DNA from: Ruminococcus callidus
GTDB taxonomy: Bacteria; Bacillota; Clostridia; Oscillospirales; Ruminococcaceae
DNA: 35,535 nucleotides
Assembly: GCF_020709055.1 (NCBI RefSeq)
Contig: NZ_JAJFCK010000022.1
Location: forward strand, 1-35,535
Direction: 5' to 3'
Part shown: piece after piece, positions 24,297 through 31,767 of the stretch
Layout: every line of letters starts with the position of its first letter
How positions within the stretch are numbered: position 1 is the first letter of the stretch
Translations under genes and position numbers: made by a program
Notes under the pieces: generated by a model
The model's database searches: none
The model's input: only the letters and a program-made list of their open reading frames with translations
Told to the model about the DNA's origin: nothing

Positions 24297-24325
24297 ATTA
24301 TAACATATTTTGCGAAAAATAGAAA
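24297..24325 (-). promoter_or_regulatory. Promoter of the Ser/Thr-rich lipoprotein gene
   Basis: Minus strand: weak TTTCTA (24325-24320), 17 bp, TATAAT (24302-24297). Confidence 0.5.
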
Positions 24326-24438
24326 TCGCTTTTTCAAAAAAATCAGAAAAAAATTTGAAAAGAGCGAGTCCCCCTTTTTTTCCGGAGAATGACGGGGCGC
24401 ATTTTGTAGAAAGCGCTCTGCCGTTTTTGAACCTGCGT

Positions 24439-24467
24439 TTGACAACACCCCCCTGATATGCTATACT
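24439..24467 (+). promoter_or_regulatory. Promoter of the TerB/ATPase/helicase operon
   Basis: TTGACA at 24439-24444, 17 bp, TATACT at 24462-24467. The expected start near 24474 coincides with the beginning of repeat copy D, so the element forms the 5' part of the operon mRNA. Confidence 0.82.
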
Positions 24468-24471
24468 AGAG

Positions 24472-24557
24472 CATGTTCCCATAAAAATAAAATGTACGCC
24501 TTTTCGGCAAAATTTGCCGAAAAGACACGTAGATACGCTTGTGAAGACTGGTTCTTA
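24472..24557 (-). repeat. Palindromic dispersed repeat, copy D (internally deleted)
   Basis: The right part (GCCGAAAAGACACGTAGATA through GTGAAGACTGGTTCT) matches the right end of copy C. The middle of the element is missing, leaving a near-perfect 25-nt palindrome at 24500-24524 (CTTTTCGGCAAA and its complement around one base). The leftmost bases resemble other copies only loosely. Confidence 0.8.
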
Positions 24558-24604
24558 TAGAGATACGCCTGATGCAAACCAGCGAAAAAAGGAGGGCGTG
24601 GCGC

Positions 24605-26170
24605 ATGGAATTTGATAAACTGTTGAATATGCTGCAAGAGCTGCTTTCTGAAAAGGGCTGGCAAACGCCATCTCAAGGCGGCACCTATCAGGACGAGCCG
24701 ATTCTGCGCCCTGCCGCCAAGATCGCCCGCCCCAAAACCGCAAAGTTTCGGGAGCTTCGCCAGATCCAGCGCAGTCCGGAGGCATACTGGCGCTCCGGCG
24801 ACTGGCTCTTCTACCAGCAGGCAAAGTGCATGGAGGATTACACCGAGACGGGCGATTCCGACATCAGCTTCACATGGGCGAGTTCCACCCATGCTTCCTA
24901 CGCCTCCTATGCGACACTCACCGACAAACAGCTGACCGCCTATTTTATCTGGCGCACCAAGGTACGGCAGGGAAACTATCCGTTCGCCATTCCGGCGTTC
25001 ATCGCCATTTACGCATTCGAACTGCTCAACCAGATCGGCGTTTCTGACAGCATGGACGGGCTGCAAAAGCTACAGGCACTGAAAAATGCCTATTGTCACG
25101 AAACCGACGATTCCCTGGCGTATCTTGTCATTCGTCCGGCGCTTTTCCAGCAATGGATCGACAGCTACATCATCTGCTACGGGCTCTCCCCCGACCTGCT
25201 CAGCGAGGCATACCGCAGCGAGAGGTCGGATGCCATGCTGACGCTGCTGCACTGGGACGAGCACACACCGGCGGAACTGTGCGACACCCTGTCCATCTGC
25301 GCCTCTTACGCACTCAACCACTCCAAGTTCTACCAAGCCTATCCGGAGGACGTGCAGACGGTCACCTGCCGCATTTTTCGGGCGCTGTGGCAGTACTACG
25401 AAAGGTACCGGAAAAACGATCTGTTTCATGCACTTTTTCCAAAAAAGGTGCATGAGAATATCTCAATGTTCCCTGAGGCGTACTTCTACCCCTATCGGGA
25501 CGAAAACGCATGCCCCGACCGCACCTATGTCGTCAGCGAGCTGTGCACCTACACCTGCCGGGACGGCATCTGGCGGCTGGAACAGACCATCGCCACACAG
25601 AAAAACCAGAAGCTGGGCGCACTGCTCAAAGCCATTGACTGCGCCATGCGGGAGAGCTACCACTACCGCTATGCATTGAAACCGCCGGAGATTCCCCAGT
25701 ATATGCAGAAGATTCTGGAAACTGAACTGCAGGATTTCCTAGAACAGCGGGAGGAGGAGCGCCGGAAACAGGAGGAAGAGGCGGCACGGGTACAGATCGA
25801 CTTTTCCCAGCTGGCGCACATCCGGGAGGCTGCTGCGGTCACACGGGAAAAGCTGCTGGTGGACGAGGCGGAGGAACCCGCACCGGAACCGGTTTCCCCC
25901 GAACCTGCGCCCGCCCCGCCTGCGTCTGCGCCAGTATCTGAGGACTCGCTTCTGACACCGCTGGAGGTACAGTTCCTCCAGTGCCTGTTTGACCACACCT
26001 CCTGCGAGGTGCTCTGCCGGAAGCACGGGCAGATGCCCTCCGTGGTGGCGGAACAGATCAACGAAAAACTATTCGACCAATTTGCAGATACTGTCATTCT
26101 CTTCGACGGCGACACGCCGGAACTCATCGAGGACTATGCAGACGACTTGAAAGGAATGATTGCGCCATGA
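24605..26170 (+). CDS. TerB_N/TerB_C domain protein
   Basis: A 521-aa cytoplasmic protein that looks like the TerB_N plus TerB_C family. TerB_N (about 55-260) is recognisable from SPEAYWRSGDWLFYQQA, KQLTAYFIWRTKVRQGNY and AFIAIYAFELLNQIG. A Glu/Arg-rich helix (about 370-395) leads into TerB_C (about 395-515), with IDFSQLAHIREAAAVTREKL, an Ala/Pro/Glu linker, LTPLEVQFLQCL and ELIEDYADDLKGM. These domains have been linked by comparative genomics (Anantharaman, Iyer and Aravind) to DNA-processing systems with helicases and ATPases. I cannot make out the central TerB core itself. The ATG at 24605 has AAAGGAGG upstream and is preferred over the ATG at 24572. Its stop overlaps the next gene's ATG (ATGA), so the two are coupled. 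Confidence 0.82.
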   Translation: MEFDKLLNMLQELLSEKGWQTPSQGGTYQDEPILRPAAKIARPKTAKFRELRQIQRSPEAYWRSGDWLFYQQAKCMEDYTETGDSDISFTWASSTHASYASYATLTDKQLTAYFIWRTKVRQGNYPFAIPAFIAIYAFELLNQIGVSDSMDGLQKLQALKNAYCHETDDSLAYLVIRPALFQQWIDSYIICYGLSPDLLSEAYRSERSDAMLTLLHWDEHTPAELCDTLSICASYALNHSKFYQAYPEDVQTVTCRIFRALWQYYERYRKNDLFHALFPKKVHENISMFPEAYFYPYRDENACPDRTYVVSELCTYTCRDGIWRLEQTIATQKNQKLGALLKAIDCAMRESYHYRYALKPPEIPQYMQKILETELQDFLEQREEERRKQEEEAARVQIDFSQLAHIREAAAVTREKLLVDEAEEPAPEPVSPEPAPAPPASAPVSEDSLLTPLEVQFLQCLFDHTSCEVLCRKHGQMPSVVAEQINEKLFDQFADTVILFDGDTPELIEDYADDLKGMIAP

Positions 26171-27495
26171 AAATCCCCAAGAGAATCGCCTCCGCCGTTA
26201 TCAACTCCCTGAAAGGCGGCGTTGTGCCACGCATCGGACTGCCCTACATTACTGTGGGCAGAGAACTGGAGATCGATGCGCTGCTTCACGATGTGGATAT
26301 CATCGCAGAGGGCGGTGCCTCCTTCCGCTTCATTGTGGGAAAGTACGGCAGCGGCAAGAGCTTCCTGCTCCAGACCATCCGCAGCCACGTTATGGACCGC
26401 AATTTCGTGGTCGTCGATGCCGACCTTTCACCGGAGCGCCGGCTACAGGGCACCAAGGGACAGGGACTTGCCACCTACAAAGAGCTGATTCGGAACATGT
26501 CCACCAAGACCCGTCCGGACGGCGGTGCGCTGACGCTGATTCTCGACCGCTGGATCAGCGGCATCCAGAGCGAGACTGTGGCGGAGAGCGGGCTGGACAC
26601 CAGCGACCCCAGATTCCGGAAGCTGGTGGAACAGAAGATCTACACTGTCATCAGCGCCCTGAACGAAATGGTGCACGGCTTCGATTTTGCCAAGCTGCTC
26701 ACCATCTACTTCCACGCCTACTGGGACGGCGACGACGAGAGCAAGGCAAAGGTGGTCAAGTGGTTCCGTGGCGAATACACCACCAAGACCGAGGCAAAGT
26801 CGGAGCTGGGCGTGAATATCATCATCACCGACGACGACTGGTACGAATACATCAAGCTGTTCGCCGTTTTCCTGAAACAGGCGGGCTACAGCGGACTGCT
26901 GGTGCTCATCGACGAGCTGGTGAACATCTACAAAGTCCCCAACAGCATCACCCGCCAGTACAACTACGAAAAAATTCTCACTATGTACAACGACACCCTT
27001 CAGGGAAAGGCGCAGTATCTGGGCATCATCATGGGCGGGACACCCCAGTGCATCGAGGATACCCGGCGCGGCGTGTACAGCTATGAGGCGCTGCGCTCCC
27101 GGCTGGCGGAGGGACGCTTCGGACGGGAGGGCGTAAAAGACATGCTGGCACCGGTCATCCACCTGACCCCGCTCACCAACGAGGAAATGCTGGTGCTCAT
27201 CGAGAAGCTGACGGACATCCACGCCCAGCTGTTCGGCTATGCGCCGACTCTGACGCAGGAGGACATGGTACAGTTCATCCAGATCGAATTCGGGCGCATC
27301 GGCGCAGACTCCCACATCACTCCACGAGAGGTCATCCGTGACTTCATCGAGCTGCTGGACATCGTATACCAGAATCCGCAGCTGCAGGTGGCTCAGCTGC
27401 TCCAGTCCGGCAGCTTCTCCTACGCCCAGCCCCAGACAGACGGCGGTGACGGCGAGGATGCGATTGCGCCGGAATTTGCAGAGTTCGATATCTGA
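26167..27495 (+). CDS. BrxC/BrxD-family P-loop ATPase (DUF2791)
   Basis: A 442-aa ATP-binding protein of the DUF2791 family, now named for BREX proteins BrxC and BrxD. Walker A is GKYGSGKS (58-65) and Walker B is LLVLIDEL (Asp249-Glu250). The N-terminus IASAVINSLKGGVVPRIGLPYITVGRE is characteristic, as is the IMGGTPQCIEDTRRGVYSY segment and the C-terminal TPREVIRDFIELLD. In type 2 BREX, BrxD is found beside an Lhr-like helicase, as here. Its ATG overlaps the TerB-domain gene's stop by 4 nt and the helicase follows 25 nt later. Family assignment is strong; the role (nucleic-acid-stimulated ATPase in defence or repair) is inferred. Confidence 0.88.
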   Translation: MKIPKRIASAVINSLKGGVVPRIGLPYITVGRELEIDALLHDVDIIAEGGASFRFIVGKYGSGKSFLLQTIRSHVMDRNFVVVDADLSPERRLQGTKGQGLATYKELIRNMSTKTRPDGGALTLILDRWISGIQSETVAESGLDTSDPRFRKLVEQKIYTVISALNEMVHGFDFAKLLTIYFHAYWDGDDESKAKVVKWFRGEYTTKTEAKSELGVNIIITDDDWYEYIKLFAVFLKQAGYSGLLVLIDELVNIYKVPNSITRQYNYEKILTMYNDTLQGKAQYLGIIMGGTPQCIEDTRRGVYSYEALRSRLAEGRFGREGVKDMLAPVIHLTPLTNEEMLVLIEKLTDIHAQLFGYAPTLTQEDMVQFIQIEFGRIGADSHITPREVIRDFIELLDIVYQNPQLQVAQLLQSGSFSYAQPQTDGGDGEDAIAPEFAEFDI

Positions 27496-27520
27496 CATCT
27501 TTGCGTAAGGAGGATTTCCC

Positions 27521-29749
27521 ATGTCCATTTTTGACCGCTATGCGCCGTTTTTGCAGGACTATATCTATCAGCACAACTGGGAAGCCCTCCGTGCGGTTCA
27601 GGTCGCCGCCGGCGATGTCATTTTCAACACCGACGACAACCTGCTGCTTTGTGCGTCCACCGCTTCGGGAAAGACAGAGGCAGCGTTCTTCCCCATTCTC
27701 ACCCAGTTCTGCGAAGATCCCCCTGCCTCTGTGGGTGCGATCTACATCGGACCGCTGAAAGCCCTCATCAACGACCAGTTCCAGCGGCTGAACGAGCTGT
27801 GCGAGGAGGCGGACATTCCCGTCTGGCACTGGCACGGCGATGTGTCCCAATCCCACAAGGCGAAGATGCTGAAGCATCCCTCCGGCATCCTCCAGATCAC
27901 GCCGGAATCGCTGGAGGCGCTGCTGCTGCGCAAGCATGCGGCGATTCCGCAGCTGTTCCATGACCTGCGCTTCATTGTCATCGACGAGATCCACTCCCTC
28001 ATCCGTGGCGACCGTGGAGGGCAGACCCTCTGTCTGATTCAGCGGCTCTCCCGCATGGCGAACGTCAATCCAAGGCGCATCGGTCTGTCCGCCACCATCG
28101 GCGACCCGGAACGTGTGGGTGCATTTCTCTCCCTCGGCACCGGCCGGCGCACCGCAGCCCCCAAGATTCAGGCAAAAGGCATGCGCTGGCGGCTGTCCAT
28201 GGAGCACTTTTTCATCCACGGCGAACAGGCTGCCTCCGAGAAAACGGACACGCCACCGGCGCCTGCACTGGCGGAAAAGACAGACACTGCACCGGAGCAC
28301 GCCGACCCCGGCATCGGCTACATTTTCGAGCACACACGGGACAAAAAGTGTCTGGTCTTTGTCAACTCCCGTGAGGAGTGCGAGGCCGTCACCACCACCC
28401 TCCGGCAGTACTGCGAGGCCCGCCACGAACCGGACCGTTTCCTCATTCACCACGGCAACCTCTCCGCCGCCTACCGGGAGACCGCCGAGGATGCCATGAA
28501 AGACGAGGATGCGCTGTTCACCACCGTCACCACGGCGACGCTGGAACTTGGCATCGACATCGGGCGGCTGGAGCGTGCGTTTCAAATCGATGCGCCTTTC
28601 ACCGTATCCTCCTTTCTTCAGCGCATGGGACGCACCGGCAGACGGGAACTGCCGCCGGAGATGTGGTTCGTCATTCGGGAGGATGAGCCGGAGCCGCGTG
28701 CGCTTCTGCCGGAAACCGTGCCGTGGAAACTATTGCAGGGAATCGCCCTGATTCAGCTGTATCTGGAAGAGCGCTGGGTAGAGCCGCCACGGCTGGAGCG
28801 GCTGCCCTACAGCCTGGTGTACCACCAGACCATGAGCACCCTTGCGGCGTGCGGGGAGATGTCGCCGGCGGCGCTGGCATCCCGCATTCTGACGCTGCCC
28901 TATTTCCATCGGGTTTCACAGGAGGACTTCCGCACACTGCTCCGGCATCTGCTGGAAACCGACCACATCCAGCGGACGGAGAACGGCGGACTGATCGTGG
29001 GGCTTGCCGGCGAGCGCATCATCAATTCGTTCCGCTTCTACGCTGTATTTCAGGAAAACGAGGAGTACACGGTGCGGTGGAATTCGCAGGAACTGGGGAC
29101 GATCGTCCAGCCGCCGCCCATCGGCGAGAAAATCGCCATTGCCGGACACGTCTGGGTGATCGAGGACATCGACCACAAGCGCCACGTGGTCTACTGCGAA
29201 CAGATCAAGGGGAAAGTGCCGGCGTACTTCGGCGAGTGCCCCGGCGATATCCACACCAAGATTTTAGAGCGTATGCGGCAGGTGCTGCGGGAGGATACCC
29301 AGTACCCCTACCTCATGGCGCACGCCGCCGCACGGTTGCAGCAGGCACGGCATGCTGCACGCAGCTCCGGCGTCACGGAGCACACGCTGATCTGTCTGGG
29401 CGGCGACATGTGGTGTCTGTTCCCGTGGATGGGCACGTATGCGTTTCTGGCGCTGGAACGACTCCTGAAAGTCAGGTGCGCTGGTTCGCTGAAGCTCTCC
29501 GGTCTGTCCGCCTCCCGCCCGTACTTCATTCAGTTTAAAATGCAGGCAGATCGAGAGACGTTTTTCCGAGTATTGCAGGAGGAGGCACGCCGTCCTCTGG
29601 ATTCCATGGAACTGGTCTACCCCAAGGAACTGCCGCTGTTCGAGAAATACGACGAATTTCTGCCGGAGTCGCTGGTGCGGAAGGGCTTCGCCTATGGCGT
29701 GCTCGCCGTGGAGGAAATGAAAGCGTGCATTCAGCAGTGGAACCGATAA
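27521..29749 (+). CDS. Lhr/BrxHI-like superfamily 2 helicase
   Basis: A 742-aa DEAD/DEAH-type helicase. RecA1: a Q-motif-like LRAVQ, motif I ASTASGKT (45-52), motif II DEIH (155-158), motif III SAT (190-192). RecA2: LVFVNSREECE, ATLELGIDIG and motif VI QRMGRTGRR (367-375). The C-terminal 340 residues have the winged-helix and Lhr-core-like layout. A Pro/Ala/Glu insert at about 235-263 contains the repeated EKTDT. TAAGGAGG precedes the ATG. It is the last gene of the TerB/ATPase/helicase operon and is followed by a strong terminator. BrxHI of type 2 BREX is the closest named relative I can suggest; no methylase, PglZ or other BREX core gene is nearby. Confidence 0.9.
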   Translation: MSIFDRYAPFLQDYIYQHNWEALRAVQVAAGDVIFNTDDNLLLCASTASGKTEAAFFPILTQFCEDPPASVGAIYIGPLKALINDQFQRLNELCEEADIPVWHWHGDVSQSHKAKMLKHPSGILQITPESLEALLLRKHAAIPQLFHDLRFIVIDEIHSLIRGDRGGQTLCLIQRLSRMANVNPRRIGLSATIGDPERVGAFLSLGTGRRTAAPKIQAKGMRWRLSMEHFFIHGEQAASEKTDTPPAPALAEKTDTAPEHADPGIGYIFEHTRDKKCLVFVNSREECEAVTTTLRQYCEARHEPDRFLIHHGNLSAAYRETAEDAMKDEDALFTTVTTATLELGIDIGRLERAFQIDAPFTVSSFLQRMGRTGRRELPPEMWFVIREDEPEPRALLPETVPWKLLQGIALIQLYLEERWVEPPRLERLPYSLVYHQTMSTLAACGEMSPAALASRILTLPYFHRVSQEDFRTLLRHLLETDHIQRTENGGLIVGLAGERIINSFRFYAVFQENEEYTVRWNSQELGTIVQPPPIGEKIAIAGHVWVIEDIDHKRHVVYCEQIKGKVPAYFGECPGDIHTKILERMRQVLREDTQYPYLMAHAAARLQQARHAARSSGVTEHTLICLGGDMWCLFPWMGTYAFLALERLLKVRCAGSLKLSGLSASRPYFIQFKMQADRETFFRVLQEEARRPLDSMELVYPKELPLFEKYDEFLPESLVRKGFAYGVLAVEEMKACIQQWNR

Positions 29750-29751
29750 GT

Positions 29752-29792
29752 ATCAGCCTCGGACGGAATATTTCGTCCGGGGCTGATTTTTT
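29752..29792 (+). terminator. Terminator of the TerB/ATPase/helicase operon
   Basis: ATCAGCC-tcg-GACGGA pairs with TCCGTC-like and GGCTGAT arms around ATAT, followed by TTTTTT. It closes the operon 3 nt after the helicase stop. Confidence 0.9.
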
Positions 29793-29795
29793 GCA

Positions 29796-29828
29796 CAAAA
29801 AAATCGCCCTGCGAAAGGCAGAGCGATG
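29796..29828 (-). terminator. Terminator of rplM-rpsI
   Basis: Minus strand: ATCGCTCTGC pairs with GCAGGGCGAT (one wobble), then a run of seven T residues, about 55 nt after the rpsI stop codon. Confidence 0.88.
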
Positions 29829-29882
29829 AAAAAATGCTTTTTTGTGATTCCACCGAAAGTACGCTGACCTTCGGGCGGGAAA

Positions 29883-30284
29883 TTATCTCTTGGAGAACTG
29901 CGGTGCACGACGTGCGGCCTTCAGACCGTACTTCTTACGTTCCTTCATTCTCGGGTCACGAGTCAGGAAGCCAGCCTTCTTCAGAACCGGACGAAGCTCC
30001 GGGCTGAATTCCAGCAGTGCACGGGAAACACCGTGACGGATTGCGCCAGCCTGACCGGTAACGCCGCCGCCGGTTACAGTGCAGACAACGTCCAGCTTGT
30101 CGGTGTTTTCCGTCAGAGCCAGCGGCTGACGAACGATCAGCTTCAGGGTCTCCAGACCAAAGTATTCGTCGATGCTTCTGCCATTGATGGTGATAGCTCC
30201 GGTACCGGGATACAGGCGAACTCTTGCAACAGAATTCTTACGTCTGCCGGTGCCATAGTAATATTTTACCTTAGATTCGTACAT
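29883..30284 (-). CDS. rpsI: 30S ribosomal protein S9
   Basis: Small-subunit protein uS9, whose C-terminal tail reaches the P-site tRNA. The 133-aa sequence has [16 protein letters not shown] near the start, [19 protein letters not shown] in the middle and the basic end [14 protein letters not shown]. Length and ends are complete. GGGAGC lies upstream of the ATG. It follows rplM by 17 nt, the conserved L13-S9 operon. Confidence 0.98.
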   Translation of the reverse strand: MYESKVKYYYGTGRRKNSVARVRLYPGTGAITINGRSIDEYFGLETLKLIVRQPLALTENTDKLDVVCTVTGGGVTGQAGAIRHGVSRALLEFSPELRPVLKKAGFLTRDPRMKERKKYGLKAARRAPQFSKR

Positions 30285-30301
30285 CTTTTCTGCTCCCTTC
30301 C

Positions 30302-30730
30302 TTAGAACTCACAAACTTCCGGCTTCTGTGCAGCCTGCTTGTGCTCTGCGCCCTTGTAAGTGCGCAGACGCTTCAGCTGATTTGCACCCTGTGTGTTGTG
30401 CGGGAGCATACCCTTTACTGCGATCATCATAGCCTCGTCAGACTTTTCTTCCATCATAACCTTGTACTGTGTCTTCTTCAGACCGCCGATCCAGCCGGTG
30501 TGCCAGTAATAATACTTCTTCTCCAGCTTGTTACCAGTCAGGACAGCCTTGTCACAGTTGATGATGATTACGTTGTCGCCGCAGTCTACGTGCGGTGCAA
30601 ATGTCGGCTTGTGCTTACCACGCAGCAGATGTGCAGCCTGTGCTGCAACACGTCCCAGCGGCTTACCAGCAGCATCCAGAACGTACCACTTGCGGTCTAC
30701 TTCGCCGGCCTTCGGCATAGTTGTTGCCAT
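30302..30730 (-). CDS. rplM: 50S ribosomal protein L13
   Basis: Large-subunit protein uL13. The 142-aa protein has [32 protein letters not shown] and [20 protein letters not shown], all typical. The ATG at 30730 has GGAGG 8 nt upstream; the longer frame adds 5 codons. It is the first gene of the rplM-rpsI operon and has a leader of about 135 nt containing two hairpins, probably used for autoregulation. Confidence 0.98.
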   Translation of the reverse strand: MATTMPKAGEVDRKWYVLDAAGKPLGRVAAQAAHLLRGKHKPTFAPHVDCGDNVIIINCDKAVLTGNKLEKKYYYWHTGWIGGLKKTQYKVMMEEKSDEAMMIAVKGMLPHNTQGANQLKRLRTYKGAEHKQAAQKPEVCEF

Positions 30731-30865
30731 AGTCAATTCCTCCATCTTATAAATTCTATCAAAAATAATCTCGATCCCCGAAAACGGGAATCAGGCAGAG
30801 GGCAGTTGGGTTAGACTGCACTGCCGGCGTTTCGCAAGATTATAACCGGTCTCTCTGACAGTACA
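30731..30865 (-). promoter_or_regulatory. rplM leader with hairpins, possible L13 autoregulatory leader
   Basis: Two hairpins lie in the transcribed leader: GGCAGT/ACTGCC (30801-30825) and GATTCCCG/CGGGGATC around TTTT (30773-30792). Firmicutes rplM genes often carry an L13-binding leader at this place. I infer this from position and pairing, not from a match I can confirm. A second TATAAT inside it (near 30840) could be an extra promoter. Confidence 0.45.
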
Positions 30866-30871
30866 AGTATT

Positions 30872-30901
30872 ATTATACCACAAAGCGAGCCGATGTGTCA
30901 A
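30872..30901 (-). promoter_or_regulatory. Promoter of rplM-rpsI
   Basis: Minus strand: TTGACA (30901-30896), 18 bp, TATAAT (30877-30872), both perfect boxes. Confidence 0.85.
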
Positions 30902-30993
30902 GCAAAAATTCTCGGTTTTTTTTCGATTTTCAGAAGAAAAAGTCTGTGGAATTTGTGCATGTTGCCATTTCCGCCGGGGGATTCTGCGAGCAC

Positions 30994-31022
30994 TTGCAAT
31001 TTCTGAAAAACTACGATATAAT
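30994..31022 (+). promoter_or_regulatory. Promoter of the DUF2185 gene
   Basis: TTGCAA at 30994-30999, 17 bp, TATAAT at 31017-31022. The palindrome GCACTGCAGTGC follows at 31031-31042, near the expected transcription start, and could be an operator or a coincidence. Confidence 0.75.
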
Positions 31023-31077
31023 ATAAAGTAGCACTGCAGTGCAGCTTACCAAAATTTCACGCAGGAGGTCCTTTGAT

Positions 31078-31413
31078 TTGAACGCCGCTGAATACGAATG
31101 GAACGACCGGCTGGTCTTTCTCTCACGCCGTGCCTATGAAACCGGCACCATCGGGCTGGTTCTGCGCACCGATGCAGTCTGCGATGCCCGTGATACGGGG
31201 TGGCAGCTGCTGTACGGCTGCGAAACCGGACTGGAACTGGTCAATCCGGGGAACAGTCTTCTGGTGTCCGTGGCACGGGCGCTGGAGCTGGAGCCAAAGC
31301 TGGCACCGCTTTTACAAAAAGGAACGCCGCCGGCGGTTGCCGCATATGCCTATGATGAAGCAAGCGGCAGCTTTGTGCCGGCGAAAATGCCGGAGGACAT
31401 TCCTACCCAGTGA
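31078..31413 (+). CDS. DUF2185 (Imm33-like) protein
   Basis: A 111-aa cytoplasmic protein resembling DUF2185, a family with members proposed as immunity proteins (Imm33-like). The pattern fits: FLSRRAYETGTIGLVLRTD, then DTGWQLLYGCE (the conserved D-x-GW core), then LVNPGNSLLVSVARALELEP. No ATG is available. The TTG at 31078 lies 9 nt after AGGAGG and is the likely start; the frame's GTG at 31039 has no ribosome binding site. No toxin gene is adjacent, so an immunity role is unsupported here. Its 3' end overlaps the convergent microprotein gene by 11 nt. Confidence 0.75.
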   Translation: MNAAEYEWNDRLVFLSRRAYETGTIGLVLRTDAVCDARDTGWQLLYGCETGLELVNPGNSLLVSVARALELEPKLAPLLQKGTPPAVAAYAYDEASGSFVPAKMPEDIPTQ

Positions 31414-31579
31414 TGACATAGCTGGCATCGGCGTTGACAAGGATCATGTAATAGATCAGGCACGCCACCATGCTGACGGCAAAAAAGAGCAAAACTGCGC
31501 CCAGCCGAAACCGCAGAAACGGTCTGGGTTTATGAATGTCATCCACACGGCGAAGCTGTTTCTGTTTTTTTCTGCGCAT
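31403..31579 (-). CDS. 58-aa single-pass membrane microprotein
   Basis: A short frame with good translation signals: AGGAGG 8 nt before the ATG at 31579 and a TTGCAA/TATAAT promoter 58 bp upstream. The product begins with a strongly basic stretch (MRRKKQKQLRRVDD) followed by one hydrophobic helix (LGAVLLFFAVSMVACLIYYM, about residues 27-46) and a short tail DASYVITG. This predicts a positive-inside, single-pass membrane protein. I do not recognise the family. It converges on and overlaps the DUF2185 gene by 11 nt and is divergent from asnB. Confidence 0.72.
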   Translation of the reverse strand: MRRKKQKQLRRVDDIHKPRPFLRFRLGAVLLFFAVSMVACLIYYMILVNADASYVITG

Positions 31580-31636
31580 GTTTCATTCCTCCTCTGGAAA
31601 TCCGCCGGCTCTTGCCGGAACAGATGCATTGCCTCT

Positions 31637-31665
31637 ATTATACGGGATTTCCGAGGATTTTGCAA
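31637..31665 (-). promoter_or_regulatory. Promoter of the membrane microprotein
   Basis: Minus strand: TTGCAA (31665-31660), 17 bp, TATAAT (31642-31637). The same -10 region read on the plus strand (TATTAT, with TTGCCG 18 bp upstream) could start the asnB transcript. Confidence 0.75.
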
Positions 31666-31685
31666 GTCATATTTTATGAAAGTTT

Positions 31686-31703
31686 CCGGCAGACCGCTGC
31701 CGG
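31686..31703 (+). other. Hairpin in the asnB leader
   Basis: CCGGCAG and CTGCCGG pair around ACCG, 65 nt before the asnB start codon. No T-run follows. Confidence 0.5.
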
Positions 31704-31767
31704 TCATCCATATTTTCCCCGAACGGCAGCAAGGACAGCCCCACGCCGTTCAGAAAGGAGTCATTCC

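Noticed and set aside
24439..29792. A complete BREX locus
   Set aside because: Only BrxD-like and BrxHI-like genes are present; the flanks are housekeeping genes and no pglX, pglZ, pglW or brxC-pglZ pair exists in the window.
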